This document shows, piece after piece, positions 19,435 through 28,644 of a stretch of 51,998 nt of DNA. A program made the position numbers and the translations under genes. Position 1 is the stretch's first letter. Each line of letters starts with the position of its first letter. Under the pieces are notes generated by a model. It was given only the letters and a program-made list of their open reading frames with translations. It did not search any database and had not been told where the DNA came from. Where the stretch lies: NCBI RefSeq assembly GCF_020991085.1, contig NZ_CP087719.1:5277501-5329498 (forward strand), read 5' to 3'. The DNA comes from Roseomonas sp. OT10. GTDB taxonomy: Bacteria; Pseudomonadota; Alphaproteobacteria; Acetobacterales; Acetobacteraceae.

Positions 19435-20064
19435 ATGAAGACGCTAAACGCCTCAGTCCCCGACCGGCTCATGAAACGCGTCCGCGCCAGCGGACGTGGC
19501 AGCGTCTTCACGCCTAGCGACTTCCTCACAGTTGCCGCCCGCTCTTCTGTCGATCAGGCACTCTCCCGATTAGTGAAGGGCGGACAGCTCCGGCGGCTTG
19601 CGCGTGGGCTTTACGACTTTCCCAAGCTGCACCCGAAACTTGGGGCGTTGTCACCCGCGCCGGACGATGTCGCCCACGCTCTTGCGCGGGAGACCGGCTC
19701 GCAGGTGCAGATCTCCGGAGCGCGCGCAGCGAACGCGCTCGGCCTTTCGACCCAGGTCCCGGCACAAAGCACTTATCTGACCGACGGCCCGTCGCGGCGC
19801 GTCGTGCTGGGAAAGCGCGTCGTCGACCTTCGTCACGCCTCGCCCAAGCATCTGATCGCACCGGGCAGCCCCGCCGGGACGGTGGTTCAGGCGCTTCGTC
19901 ATGTCGGCCCCGTTCGGGCGGCTGACGTCGCGCAGGTCGCGGCGCGCCGGCTTTCGGCCAACGACAAGAAGACGTTGGCCTCAACCGCCGTTCAAGCGCC
20001 CGCCTGGATGCGACCCACGCTCGTCTCGATTGCCCACGCAGCGGTGGCCGATATCGATGGATGA
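19435..20064 (+). CDS. AbiEi-type antitoxin (DUF6088 family)
   Basis: A 209-residue protein with an N-terminal winged HTH (RGSVFTPSDFLTVAARSSVDQALSRLVKGG and RRLARGLYDFP) and a C-terminal AbiEi-like region. In AbiE systems this protein neutralises the partner and represses the operon. The gene overlaps the toxin gene by 8 nt and is preceded by a palindrome ending at its start codon, both expected for this type. AbiE is an abortive-infection or element-stabilising module. Confidence 0.88.
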   Translation: MKTLNASVPDRLMKRVRASGRGSVFTPSDFLTVAARSSVDQALSRLVKGGQLRRLARGLYDFPKLHPKLGALSPAPDDVAHALARETGSQVQISGARAANALGLSTQVPAQSTYLTDGPSRRVVLGKRVVDLRHASPKHLIAPGSPAGTVVQALRHVGPVRAADVAQVAARRLSANDKKTLASTAVQAPAWMRPTLVSIAHAAVADIDG

Positions 20065-21094
20065 TGTCGCCCGCCTTCCCACCGACGATCGTGCAGCTCT
20101 TTTCGGGGAGACCGGCGCCGGGCGGGGCGTCGCCAATACGATCATCGAAAAGGACTTCTGGGTATGTTGGAGCCTGAAGCGCCTGTTCGGTCTACCGAAG
20201 GGCACCACGGCAACCCTCGTTTTTAAGGGCGGCACGTCGCTCTCCAAAGCGTTCAACGCTATTCGCCGATTCTCCGAGGACATCGACTTGTCGTTCGACC
20301 GTTCCGAACTCGGATACACCGGCGAGCGCGACCCCGATAAGGAGGGGATCAGCAAGAAGCAGGCGGCTCGGCTGATCGACGACCTAGTCAGCGATGTCGA
20401 GCAGCACATCGCCGAGCGACTTCTGCCAGCGCTTCGCGCCGCGATCGTCGAACAACTCGGTGAGCCGACCGAAAGCGAGTGGTCGCTAGAGATAGACGCC
20501 GGTGACGCGCAGACCGTCAACTTCCACTATCCGACCGCGCTGCCTACCGCCGAATACGAAGGCATGGCCTACATCACGCCGCGCGTGAAATTCGAGCTCG
20601 GCGCGCGCGGCGATCCCTGGCCGACAGAGGAGAAAGTCATCCGCCCCTACGCGGCCGACGACTATCCAGACTTCTTCACCGATCCCGACACCAGCGTGAC
20701 CGTGCTGTCAGCGAGGCGGACCTTCTGGGAGAAGGCGACCGCGCTCCATGCGGAGGCGCATCGCCCCGCCGGGTCACCCACGCCGCTGTATTTCTCGCGG
20801 CACTTTTATGACCTCGCCATGCTTCTCGAGACGGACGACGGCCAAGCCGCCGCTGCCGATCTCGGTTTGCTGGTGCAGGTAGCGCGCCACAAAGCCACGT
20901 TCTTTCGTTCGGGTTGGGCCAATTACGAAACGGCACGGCCAGGCACGCTCCAGCTCATGCCGGACGGCGCTCGGGCCAAAGATCTGCGAGCCGATTATCG
21001 GGCGATGATGCCGATGATGTTTGACCAGACACCGCTTTCATTCGACGACGTACTCGCGAGAATTGCCGCGCTTGAAAAAACGATCAACAGCTAA
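20057..21094 (+). CDS. AbiEii-type nucleotidyltransferase toxin
   Basis: A 345-residue protein of the AbiEii/AbiGii nucleotidyltransferase family. The signature is [20 protein letters not shown] followed by IDLSF, giving the GG-(T)S and D-x-D-like catalytic motif near residues 57-80. Related toxins transfer nucleotides to RNA targets and halt growth. The ATG at 20057 lies inside the end of the antitoxin gene; the frame is open further upstream, but that would run through most of the antitoxin. Confidence 0.9.
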   Translation: MDDVARLPTDDRAALFGETGAGRGVANTIIEKDFWVCWSLKRLFGLPKGTTATLVFKGGTSLSKAFNAIRRFSEDIDLSFDRSELGYTGERDPDKEGISKKQAARLIDDLVSDVEQHIAERLLPALRAAIVEQLGEPTESEWSLEIDAGDAQTVNFHYPTALPTAEYEGMAYITPRVKFELGARGDPWPTEEKVIRPYAADDYPDFFTDPDTSVTVLSARRTFWEKATALHAEAHRPAGSPTPLYFSRHFYDLAMLLETDDGQAAAADLGLLVQVARHKATFFRSGWANYETARPGTLQLMPDGARAKDLRADYRAMMPMMFDQTPLSFDDVLARIAALEKTINS

Positions 21095-21123
21095 CTCAAA
21101 GCTGTCCGCTGGGGAGAAAGGAC

Positions 21124-22002
21124 ATCAGTTCGATTAGATCAATAGACCTGCGCCTCATTGACGACCTCGTCGACTTCGTCCGGGGTCCCGGCTTCGTGCT
21201 GGATTTCTCCGATCCCAGCTTCTCGGACTTCTTTGCCTCAGAGCTCAAGGTCAACATAGACGATCCGAAATACTCGGCCAATGGAGGGTCAAAGGGCAAG
21301 CGCCTGCGCTATTTCTTGCAGACCTGCGACGATTCGACAGCCGTCCGCGCCTTGACCGCGCTCTGGGAGCATCGCTCCGAATATCTTGCCCGGTCGGGCG
21401 GAGCTGACCCCGTCGCGAATGCGGAGGCGCGGTATCAGGGACTGATAAACCGCCTTTCTGGCGGCGCCTCACCCCAACGTCCTGCGGCGAGCCCTTCGCC
21501 TCCCCCTGTCGATCGGCAAGCGGTCGCGAAGATTAAGTCCGACCTCCTTCGCGTCACCACGCTCGCACCTCATGCGCGCGGCTATGCCTTCGAAGGATTC
21601 CTGAAAGGCCTGTTCGACGCCTTTGGCCTCGCGGCCCAAGAGCCTTTTCGGCTGCGGGGAGAGCAGATCGACGGGAGCTTCCAACTCGGAAGCGAGACCT
21701 ACCTTGTCGAGGCAAAGTGGCACGGCCAGCCGATGGGCGTCGCCGAGCTGCACACCTTCCATGGCAAGATCGAGCAAAAGGCCGCCTGGACCCGCGGCCT
21801 GTTCGTCAGCAACAGCGGCTTCACTGAAGAGGGCCTTTCGGCCTTCGGGCGCGGCAAGCGCGTCATCTGCATGGACGGGCTCGATCTCTACGAGATGCTC
21901 GACCGTGAACTCCCACTCACCCAAGTTCTCGAACGCAAGGTGCGCCGTGCCGCTGAAACCGGCTCGCCGTTCATGCGCGTCCGCGACCTCTTTCCTCAAT
22001 GA
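21124..22002 (+). CDS. Mrr-like restriction endonuclease, Hachiman-associated
   Basis: A predicted nuclease of about 292 residues. An N-terminal domain ([16 protein letters not shown] and RLRYFLQ) of the type seen in abortive-infection proteins precedes a C-terminal Mrr-type PD-(D/E)xK domain with D in GEQIDGSF and E-A-K in YLVEAKW. The first canonical start in frame is GTG at 21196, but 24 conserved-looking residues lie upstream ([17 protein letters not shown]), and GGAGAAAGGA precedes an ATC at 21124. Initiation at ATC, or a mutated ATG, is therefore suspected. It ends 15 bp before hamA, so it is probably one operon. Confidence 0.78.
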   Translation: MSSIRSIDLRLIDDLVDFVRGPGFVLDFSDPSFSDFFASELKVNIDDPKYSANGGSKGKRLRYFLQTCDDSTAVRALTALWEHRSEYLARSGGADPVANAEARYQGLINRLSGGASPQRPAASPSPPPVDRQAVAKIKSDLLRVTTLAPHARGYAFEGFLKGLFDAFGLAAQEPFRLRGEQIDGSFQLGSETYLVEAKWHGQPMGVAELHTFHGKIEQKAAWTRGLFVSNSGFTEEGLSAFGRGKRVICMDGLDLYEMLDRELPLTQVLERKVRRAAETGSPFMRVRDLFPQ

Positions 22003-22017
22003 CCGGGAGGGACGAGG

Positions 22018-22797
22018 ATGGCGCAGTTCAATGACTGGTGCGTCTCTGTCGATGGGCCGGTAGGGACACACCATCGCCGGGTGATGACCGGACAGGCGGC
22101 GAGCCTCGCCACCGGCATTCAAGCGACTGCCGCCATCGTACCCGCGCACTACGCCTCGGAAGAACAATTGGCGCGCGCGCTCGCCAGGCTCGGCAAGCCC
22201 GCGGCTGCGGCGCTGATCGAAGGCAAACTGCCGACGACCAAGCAAATCCGGTCTGGCGACCTTGGCGAGATCTACGCGACCGAATGGATCGACGCGCATA
22301 GCGGCGGCTACCGAGCTCCGATCAAGCGCCTGCGTTGGAAGGACCATCGCAACATGGCGATGCGCGGCGACGACGTGATCGGAATCCTGCAGGACGCCCA
22401 GTCGCAGCGCCTGCATTTCCTAAAGACCGAAGCGAAGAGCCGTGCCACGCTCACCGGCCAGGTCCTGACCGACGCGCGTGCTGGCCTAGACAAGGACGGC
22501 GGACTGCCTTCGGCGCACGCCCTGTCCTTTATCTCGGCCCGCTTGCTTGAACTCGATAATCTGCCGCTGGCGGATGCGATCGACGACGCGCTACTCAAGC
22601 ACGGTATTCCGCCGCAGAGCGTCAAGCATTTGCTATTCACATTTTCCGGCAACGCGCCCGAGGCGCTGCTGACCGCTTCCCTTCAAGCCTATCCCGGCGC
22701 CATCAACCAATGGGGCATTGGGCTATACATCGACGGGCACGCCGCCTTCATCGGCGCGGTTTATGATCGAGTGATCGCCGATGCCAACAACCCCTGA
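22018..22797 (+). CDS. hamA: Hachiman defence protein HamA (DUF1837)
   Basis: A 259-residue DUF1837 protein. Conserved family motifs appear in order: GDLGEIYATEW (near 80-90), KRLRWKDHRNMAMRGDDVIG (103-122) and HFLKTEAKSR (133-142). The D118/D119, E138 and K140 set fits a PD-(D/E)xK-like nuclease, the effector of Hachiman. HamA forms a complex with the HamB helicase; published work describes release of its DNase activity upon sensing damaged or phage DNA. The next gene, hamB, overlaps it by 17 nt. Confidence 0.9.
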   Translation: MAQFNDWCVSVDGPVGTHHRRVMTGQAASLATGIQATAAIVPAHYASEEQLARALARLGKPAAAALIEGKLPTTKQIRSGDLGEIYATEWIDAHSGGYRAPIKRLRWKDHRNMAMRGDDVIGILQDAQSQRLHFLKTEAKSRATLTGQVLTDARAGLDKDGGLPSAHALSFISARLLELDNLPLADAIDDALLKHGIPPQSVKHLLFTFSGNAPEALLTASLQAYPGAINQWGIGLYIDGHAAFIGAVYDRVIADANNP

Positions 22798-25700
22798 AGC
22801 GATCGCGGCCGACATCGCCGAAGCGGCGACCGCCGGCTTCCGGGGGCGGCTGATCGCACGCGGCCAGGCCCGCGCGATCATCTGGCGCGATGGCACTCTT
22901 CCGGCCGACGCACCGGCCTTCGCGCCCCAACTGAGCTACGATCTTCATTCTTACGCTTATGCCTTGCTGGGCCTTGGCTTGCGCCTTCGCGACTTTGGCG
23001 GCGACGCTGCCCAGGCGCGCACCGCCTTCGAGCAGGCGGCCACGGCGCTTGAAGCCGTGATGGCCAAGGGCGACCGCCAGGAGGTCGATCGCGACTTCCA
23101 TTTCGTCATGGCCGCTGGGGCCTATCACCTCGCCCATCTGTCGGCACGCGCATATTCGCTGCTCGCCATCGTCGAGACCGACGAGAACTTTTCGCCGGTC
23201 GAGCGGGCCCTCGCGCAGTTGATGCGCCGCAATTTCGGCGCCCTGCGCTCCAGCGTCCTCGACTATCGCGCCTCCGGCCAAGGCAGCGACGCACGCATCG
23301 CCGCAGACATCCAAGCTCAGCTCGATCAGGCCGAAGCCGTTGCCGCCCCGCCCGAGGACGGCAACGACTTCCTTTTCGACGGTCTCGATATCGCGCTCAC
23401 CGATGCCTTCATGGCCGCCATGTCGCTCTTCCTGCTCGCTCTCGAACGGGGCGAGCGGCCGCTGATCGACCAAGCGCTCGAACGGCTTCGCACCAGCCTC
23501 GCGATCTGCAGCGAGATGAACATGCTGCCGCAATGGTGGGCGCATCGCGTCGCGATCCACCTCCTCTCGGATCTCTGGTCAAGCACCTTTCACGAGAGGG
23601 TTCCGCTTCAGCCGGCCGGTGGTGCCGCAGCCGACTGGCAGCCGCTGCGCGAGCTGTTCATCGCATTACTGCAGCGTCGCCCGAAAGCGGAAATCGACCT
23701 CTGGCCGTCGCAGACGGAGGCGGCCGCTCGGGCGGCCGACCAGTCCGACGACCTGGTCGTGTCGCTGCCGACAAGCGCCGGCAAGACCCGCATCGCCGAA
23801 CTCTGCATTCTAAGGTGCCTAGCGGGCGGCAAGCGGGTGGTCTTCGTCACCCCGCTGCGCGCGCTGTCGGCACAGACCGAGACCACGTTGCAGCGGACCT
23901 TCGGCCCGCTCGGCAAGACCATCTCGGCCCTATATGGCAGCATCGGCGTCAGCGGCTTCGACGAGGACGCCATCCGCGAGCGCAACATCGTGGTCGCGAC
24001 GCCGGAGAAGCTCGACTTCGCCCTGCGCAACGACCCCTCGCTCCTTGACGATGTCGGTCTGCTGGTCTTCGACGAAGGGCATATGATCGGCCCCAACGAG
24101 CGTGAGGTCCGTTACGAGGTACAGATCCAGCGGCTTCTTCGTCGCCCGGACGCGCAGGAGCGACGGATCGTCTGCCTTTCGGCGATCCTGCCAGATGGCG
24201 ACCAGCTCGACGACTTTGCCGCCTGGTTGCGGCGCGATCACCCGGGCGGGCTGATCAAGAACGATTGGCGGCCGACCCGGCTGCGGTTCGGTGAAGTGGT
24301 TTGGACGTCTCCAACGGCGCGGCTCAACCTGCGGGTTGGCGACGAGCGGCCCTGGGTCCAGCGGTTTCTCACCGGTGCGGCCCCACCCAACTGGATTCCG
24401 CCGAAGCGCCGGCGCACCCGTCTCTTTCCCGACGACCAGCGCGAACTCTGCCTTGCGACGGCCTGGCGGCTAGTCGATGATGGTCAGACGGTCCTGATCT
24501 TCTGCCCCGAGCGGCGCAGCGTCGAGCCGTTTGCGGACGTCATCGTCGATTTGCATGAGCGCGGCGCCCTGCGCTCTTTGCTCGAGGCCGACCCGAACCT
24601 TCTGAACACGGCGATTGCGCTTGGTGAGGAATGGCTGGGCGCCGATAGCGCAATCCTGAAATGCCTTCGCCTCGGTGTCGCCCTTCACCATGGCGCACTC
24701 CCCACCGCCTATCGAAAGGAGGTCGAGCGCCTGCTACGCGAGAATGTTCTCAAGGTCACGATCTCATCTCCGACCTTGGCGCAGGGCCTCAACCTCTCCG
24801 CCACCGCCGTCGTCATGTATTCCCTTCACCGGGCTGGCGAGCGCATTGAGATCAGCGAGTTCAAGAACGTCATCGGCCGCGCGGGCCGCGCTTATGTCGA
24901 TGTCGAGGGCATCGTTCTCTTCCCCATGTTCGACGAGATCGCCAAGAAGCGGCGCAACTGGGAAGCCCTCATCACCGACCTCGGCGCGCGCGAGATGGAA
25001 AGCGGCCTCGTGCGGCTTGTCGCGATGCTGTTGACGCGAATGCGCTCGCGCATCGGCGGCGACCTCAATCAGCTGGTCGAGTACGTCGTCAACAACGCGG
25101 CCGCCTGGACTTTCCCGGAAGTCGCAAACGAGAAGCCCGAAGAACGCGAACGCGCGCTCGCCGATTGGGAACGACATGTCGCAACGCTCGATACGGCGAT
25201 CTTGAGCCTCATCGGGGAAAACGACATTCCCGATGAGGGCATCGAGACGGCCCTCGACGACATCCTCCAATCCTCACTGTGGCACCGCCGTCTGCAGCGC
25301 CAGGACCTGCAGGTTCGACAGGTGCTGAAGGCCGGCCTCGTGTCCCGCAGCCGACTCATTTGGAGTCAGTCGACGGCCGCCGGACGACGCGGCTACTTCC
25401 TCGCGGGGGTTGGGCTGACGACAGGCCATGCGCTCGATGTCATCGCCGCCGACGCCAATCTTCTCCTGATCCAAGCTAATGGCGCGATCCTCGAAGGAGA
25501 CACCGAGGGGGCGATCACTGCGATCGCCGGCCTCGCCGAACGGGTTTTCGCCTTCTATCCCTTCACCCCCGATCCCCTGCCGGCGAACTGGCGCGACATC
25601 CTGCGCGCATGGCTGCTTGGCCAACCGCTCGCGGCGCTGGGCGCAGCGCAGGCCTCTGAGACCCTGCAATTTGTAGAGGGCGGCCTCGTCTATCGCCTGC

Positions 25701-26299
25701 CTTGGGCGATGGAGGCGATCCGCGTTCGGGCGGCCGCCAACGGCGACACGGTCGGCGTTTTCGATCTTCTACTGGAGGATCACGAACTTGGCGCAGCAGT
25801 TCCTGCGGTGGAGACCGGCACGCTCAATCGGTCAGCCTCGATCCTGATCCAAGCCGGCTTCAACTCGCGGCTTGCCGCGATCAAGGCAGTCACCGACACC
25901 GCAGCGACCTTCACGACGGGACAGGAGCTGCGGGAATGGCTCAATTCGGACGCCGTCGCCGCCTGGAGCGCTCTGCCCGACTGGCCTACCGCAGAGACGA
26001 AGGCGATCTGGACGGAGTTCACAAACAGCTTCATGCCCGCTGACAACCGCACCTGGGCTGATCGGCGTTATTGGGCGTCGGTTAACTGGCTTGGAGCGCC
26101 GCCGCCTCCGGGCACACCGGTCCAAGTTCATTACTGGGGCGGGCAACCCCGCGTACTTTCTGCCGACGCCGCGCCGCTTGGCACCCTCCAGGCTGCGCTT
26201 AATCCAGACCGGATCGGTTTGCTCCGGGCTGTGGTAGCCACGGATGTCAGCAAGATCGACATCGCCTATCTAGGACCGGCGGATATCTCGCCGCCGTAG
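22781..26299 (+). CDS. hamB: Hachiman defence helicase HamB
   Basis: A 1,172-residue superfamily 2 helicase. An alpha-helical N-terminal region of about 300 residues precedes the motor: Walker A SLPTSAGKTR (near 327), FVTPLRALSAQ, DEGH in LLVFDEGHMIG (near 430), CLSAILPD (motif III) and NVIGRAGRAYVDVEG (motif VI, near 696). A long C-terminal region of about 450 residues follows. In Hachiman, HamB senses DNA and controls HamA. The overlap with hamA supports co-translation. The gene is intact. Confidence 0.92.
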   Translation: MPTTPEAIAADIAEAATAGFRGRLIARGQARAIIWRDGTLPADAPAFAPQLSYDLHSYAYALLGLGLRLRDFGGDAAQARTAFEQAATALEAVMAKGDRQEVDRDFHFVMAAGAYHLAHLSARAYSLLAIVETDENFSPVERALAQLMRRNFGALRSSVLDYRASGQGSDARIAADIQAQLDQAEAVAAPPEDGNDFLFDGLDIALTDAFMAAMSLFLLALERGERPLIDQALERLRTSLAICSEMNMLPQWWAHRVAIHLLSDLWSSTFHERVPLQPAGGAAADWQPLRELFIALLQRRPKAEIDLWPSQTEAAARAADQSDDLVVSLPTSAGKTRIAELCILRCLAGGKRVVFVTPLRALSAQTETTLQRTFGPLGKTISALYGSIGVSGFDEDAIRERNIVVATPEKLDFALRNDPSLLDDVGLLVFDEGHMIGPNEREVRYEVQIQRLLRRPDAQERRIVCLSAILPDGDQLDDFAAWLRRDHPGGLIKNDWRPTRLRFGEVVWTSPTARLNLRVGDERPWVQRFLTGAAPPNWIPPKRRRTRLFPDDQRELCLATAWRLVDDGQTVLIFCPERRSVEPFADVIVDLHERGALRSLLEADPNLLNTAIALGEEWLGADSAILKCLRLGVALHHGALPTAYRKEVERLLRENVLKVTISSPTLAQGLNLSATAVVMYSLHRAGERIEISEFKNVIGRAGRAYVDVEGIVLFPMFDEIAKKRRNWEALITDLGAREMESGLVRLVAMLLTRMRSRIGGDLNQLVEYVVNNAAAWTFPEVANEKPEERERALADWERHVATLDTAILSLIGENDIPDEGIETALDDILQSSLWHRRLQRQDLQVRQVLKAGLVSRSRLIWSQSTAAGRRGYFLAGVGLTTGHALDVIAADANLLLIQANGAILEGDTEGAITAIAGLAERVFAFYPFTPDPLPANWRDILRAWLLGQPLAALGAAQASETLQFVEGGLVYRLPWAMEAIRVRAAANGDTVGVFDLLLEDHELGAAVPAVETGTLNRSASILIQAGFNSRLAAIKAVTDTAATFTTGQELREWLNSDAVAAWSALPDWPTAETKAIWTEFTNSFMPADNRTWADRRYWASVNWLGAPPPPGTPVQVHYWGGQPRVLSADAAPLGTLQAALNPDRIGLLRAVVATDVSKIDIAYLGPADISPP

Positions 26300-26404
26300 C
26301 GGTCCACGTCTTTTTCACCGGACCGGCTACGCGCGTCCTCTTTCAAGATTGGCTAAAACTCTTCCTGTCCAGAAAACCGGCTTGACTCTCACACGCGCAA
26401 GATA

Positions 26405-26419
26405 GAACAAATAGAGAAC
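26405..26419 (+). promoter_or_regulatory. LexA (SOS) box
   Basis: GAAC-AAATAGA-GAAC is an exact match to the alphaproteobacterial LexA site GAAC-N7-GAAC. It lies 37 bp before imuA and just after a TTGACT -35-like element (26382-26387), so LexA binding would overlap the -10 region. It predicts DNA-damage induction of imuA-imuB-dnaE2. Confidence 0.9.
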
Positions 26420-26456
26420 ATGATGACGAACCCTTATCCGGAGGTCAACTGGAAGC

Positions 26457-27209
26457 GTGCGGCCCGAACCCGCCATAGAGTCTTTGCGCGCGCAGATCGA
26501 GAAGATCGAAGGCCGGAGTCGGCGCGCCAAATCGGTTCTCCCGTTTGGGATTGCCGACGTCGACTCACGACTCCCCGGTGGCGGGTTGGCGCTTGGCGCG
26601 CTGCATGAGATTGCAGGCGGTGGGAATGGCGCGGTCGATGGTGCTGCAGCAGCCTTGTTCAGCGCGGGCGTCGCGGCTCGAACCAAGGGCAAGATCCTCT
26701 GGTGTATCACCCGTCCGGACCTGTTCGCGCCGGCGATCGCCCAGGCAGGTCTTGCGTCCGATCGCGTAATCTATCTCGAAGCCGGCGATGACAAGACCGT
26801 GCTGGCCTGCATGGAGGAAGGGTTGCGCCATGGTGGTCTAGGGGCGGTTCTCGGTGAGGTGGCCCGGCTTTCCATGACAGCCTCGCGCCGCCTGCAGTTG
26901 GCAGCCGAGGGCAGCGGATCGATCGGTATCGCGCTGCGGCGTTGGCGACGACAGACCGAAGCCACTGATTTCGGCCAACCCACCGCCGCGATGACACGCT
27001 GGCGCGTGTCTATGGTGCCATCGACACCTCTGCCTGTTCCGGGCGTAGGGCGTGCCCGCTGGCTGGTCGAACTGATCCGCGCACGCGCGGGCGAGAGTGC
27101 AGATTTCGAGTTGGAGGCGTGCGATGACACGGGTCGTCTCGCTCTTCCTGCCGAGCTGGTCCACCGACCGGCTTCGGCGGAAGGCTGGCGACGCGGCGCC
27201 TCCGGCTGA
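26457..27209 (+). CDS. imuA: ImuA, SOS mutagenesis accessory protein
   Basis: A 250-residue RecA/SulA-like protein. The start is a GTG at 26457 with GGAAG upstream. Family blocks are visible: SVLPFGIADVDSRLPGGGLALGALHEI, KILWCITRPDLFAPAIAQAGL and the C-terminal W-R-V-S-x-x-P-S region. The P-loop is degenerate, as is usual for ImuA. It acts with ImuB and DnaE2 in the mutasome that performs error-prone lesion bypass. It is first in the operon, 37 bp after a LexA box, and overlaps imuB by 86 nt. Confidence 0.92.
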   Translation: MRPEPAIESLRAQIEKIEGRSRRAKSVLPFGIADVDSRLPGGGLALGALHEIAGGGNGAVDGAAAALFSAGVAARTKGKILWCITRPDLFAPAIAQAGLASDRVIYLEAGDDKTVLACMEEGLRHGGLGAVLGEVARLSMTASRRLQLAAEGSGSIGIALRRWRRQTEATDFGQPTAAMTRWRVSMVPSTPLPVPGVGRARWLVELIRARAGESADFELEACDDTGRLALPAELVHRPASAEGWRRGASG

Positions 27210-28644
27210 GGCGCCGCTCGTCCTGATTGGCCGGGAAGGAAACAGGCGGGTGGTGCTGGCGGCGAATGCTGCTGCCGTGGCCGCCGGCCTTCGCCCCGGC
27301 ATACCTGTGACCAAGGCTCAGGTCCTGGTGCCAGACCTCATCGTGCAAGATGCCGAGCCGGCAGCCGATGTGGAGGCACTTGATCGGCTCGCCACCTGGC
27401 TCCTGCGCTACGCGCCTGTCGTGGCCCCTGATCCTCCAGACGGGATCATCATCGACTCGACCGGAGCCGATCACCTTCACGGCGGCGAAGCTGTCATGCT
27501 GGAGGGCCTGATCGGTAGGCTGGCCATGTCCGGTATCGCCGCTCGCGGTGCGATCGCCGACAGCTGGGGCGCGGCCCACGCCTTGGCCCGGTTTGCAGCC
27601 CGCGCGACGATAATCGCTCCTGAACGTCATGATGCATCGCTGTTGGAACCGCTTCCGCTGGCCGCGCTGCGCATCGACGCTTCGATAGTCGCGGCGCTGC
27701 GGACGCTTGGCTTTGAAACCATCGGAGATATCCTCGCGCAGCCGCGCGCGCCGCTCACCCTGCGCTTCGGTCCAGCGATCGGCCGCCGTATCGATCAGGC
27801 GCTTGGCGATCTGTCAGAGCCGATCGATCCGATTCGACCCGCCGACCTGATCGAAGTGCGCAGGTCGTTCGCGGAACCGATTGGCGCGGCGGAGACCATC
27901 GCCCGCTACATCGCCAAGCTCGTCGATCAGCTCTGCGACCGCCTCGAGGCAGCGGGTCTCGGCGCACGACGCCTCGACCTTATCTGCCACCGTGTCGACA
28001 GTCGCTCACAGGCGGTCCGGGTTGGAATGGCAACGCCGGTCCGGGATGCAAAGCGCCTGACGCGCCTCCTATGCGACAAGATTGAGACGATCGAGCCCGG
28101 CTTCGGAATCGAGGTGATGACGCTTGCGGCCAGCGTCGCTGAGCCGATCGAGCGTCGGCAGACCGTCAGTTCGTTGATCGAGGAGAGTGTGCCGGACGTC
28201 TCGGACCTGATCGATACGCTTATGAACCGGGTGGGTGAGCAGGCGCTCTATCGGCTGGCGCCGGTTGCGAGCGACGTTCCGGAACGCTCCGTTGGCCGCA
28301 TTCCGGCGATGGCCGCCGATACGGGCGCAGCATGGCCCGGCCATTGGCCGCGGCCCTCGCGTCTGCTGGCCCATCCGGAGCAGGTCGAGACTGTAGCGCT
28401 CTTGCCTGATCATCCGCCCGTTTCATTCACCTGGCGCGGCGTGCGTCGCCGACTCCGCCGGGGTGATGGACCGGAGCGCGTGTTCGGAGAGTGGTGGAAA
28501 CGCGACGCCGAATTGGTCGCCGTCCGAGACTATTTTCGGGTCGAGGACGACGCCGGCGAACGCTACTGGCTTTATCGTGCCGGTGACGGCGAAGACACGG
28601 CGACGGGGTCGCACCGCTGGTTCATCCACGGGGTCTTCGGATGA
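27124..28644 (+). CDS. imuB: ImuB, Y-family polymerase-like mutasome subunit
   Basis: A 506-residue Y-family-like protein. The ATG at 27124 was chosen because [18 protein letters not shown] is the usual ImuB beginning. The catalytic acidic residue expected near the N-terminus of active Y-family polymerases is absent from this segment, consistent with ImuB being an inactive scaffold. It connects DnaE2 to the beta clamp. Later regions ([38 protein letters not shown]) match the palm/thumb and HhH parts. Overlaps with imuA (86 nt) and dnaE2 (4 nt) show tight coupling. Confidence 0.92.
   Translation: MTRVVSLFLPSWSTDRLRRKAGDAAPPAEAPLVLIGREGNRRVVLAANAAAVAAGLRPGIPVTKAQVLVPDLIVQDAEPAADVEALDRLATWLLRYAPVVAPDPPDGIIIDSTGADHLHGGEAVMLEGLIGRLAMSGIAARGAIADSWGAAHALARFAARATIIAPERHDASLLEPLPLAALRIDASIVAALRTLGFETIGDILAQPRAPLTLRFGPAIGRRIDQALGDLSEPIDPIRPADLIEVRRSFAEPIGAAETIARYIAKLVDQLCDRLEAAGLGARRLDLICHRVDSRSQAVRVGMATPVRDAKRLTRLLCDKIETIEPGFGIEVMTLAASVAEPIERRQTVSSLIEESVPDVSDLIDTLMNRVGEQALYRLAPVASDVPERSVGRIPAMAADTGAAWPGHWPRPSRLLAHPEQVETVALLPDHPPVSFTWRGVRRRLRRGDGPERVFGEWWKRDAELVAVRDYFRVEDDAGERYWLYRAGDGEDTATGSHRWFIHGVFG

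Noticed and set aside
21223-21472. Minus-strand frames opposite the Mrr-like nuclease
   Set aside because: They are shadows of a gene with a clear catalytic pattern.
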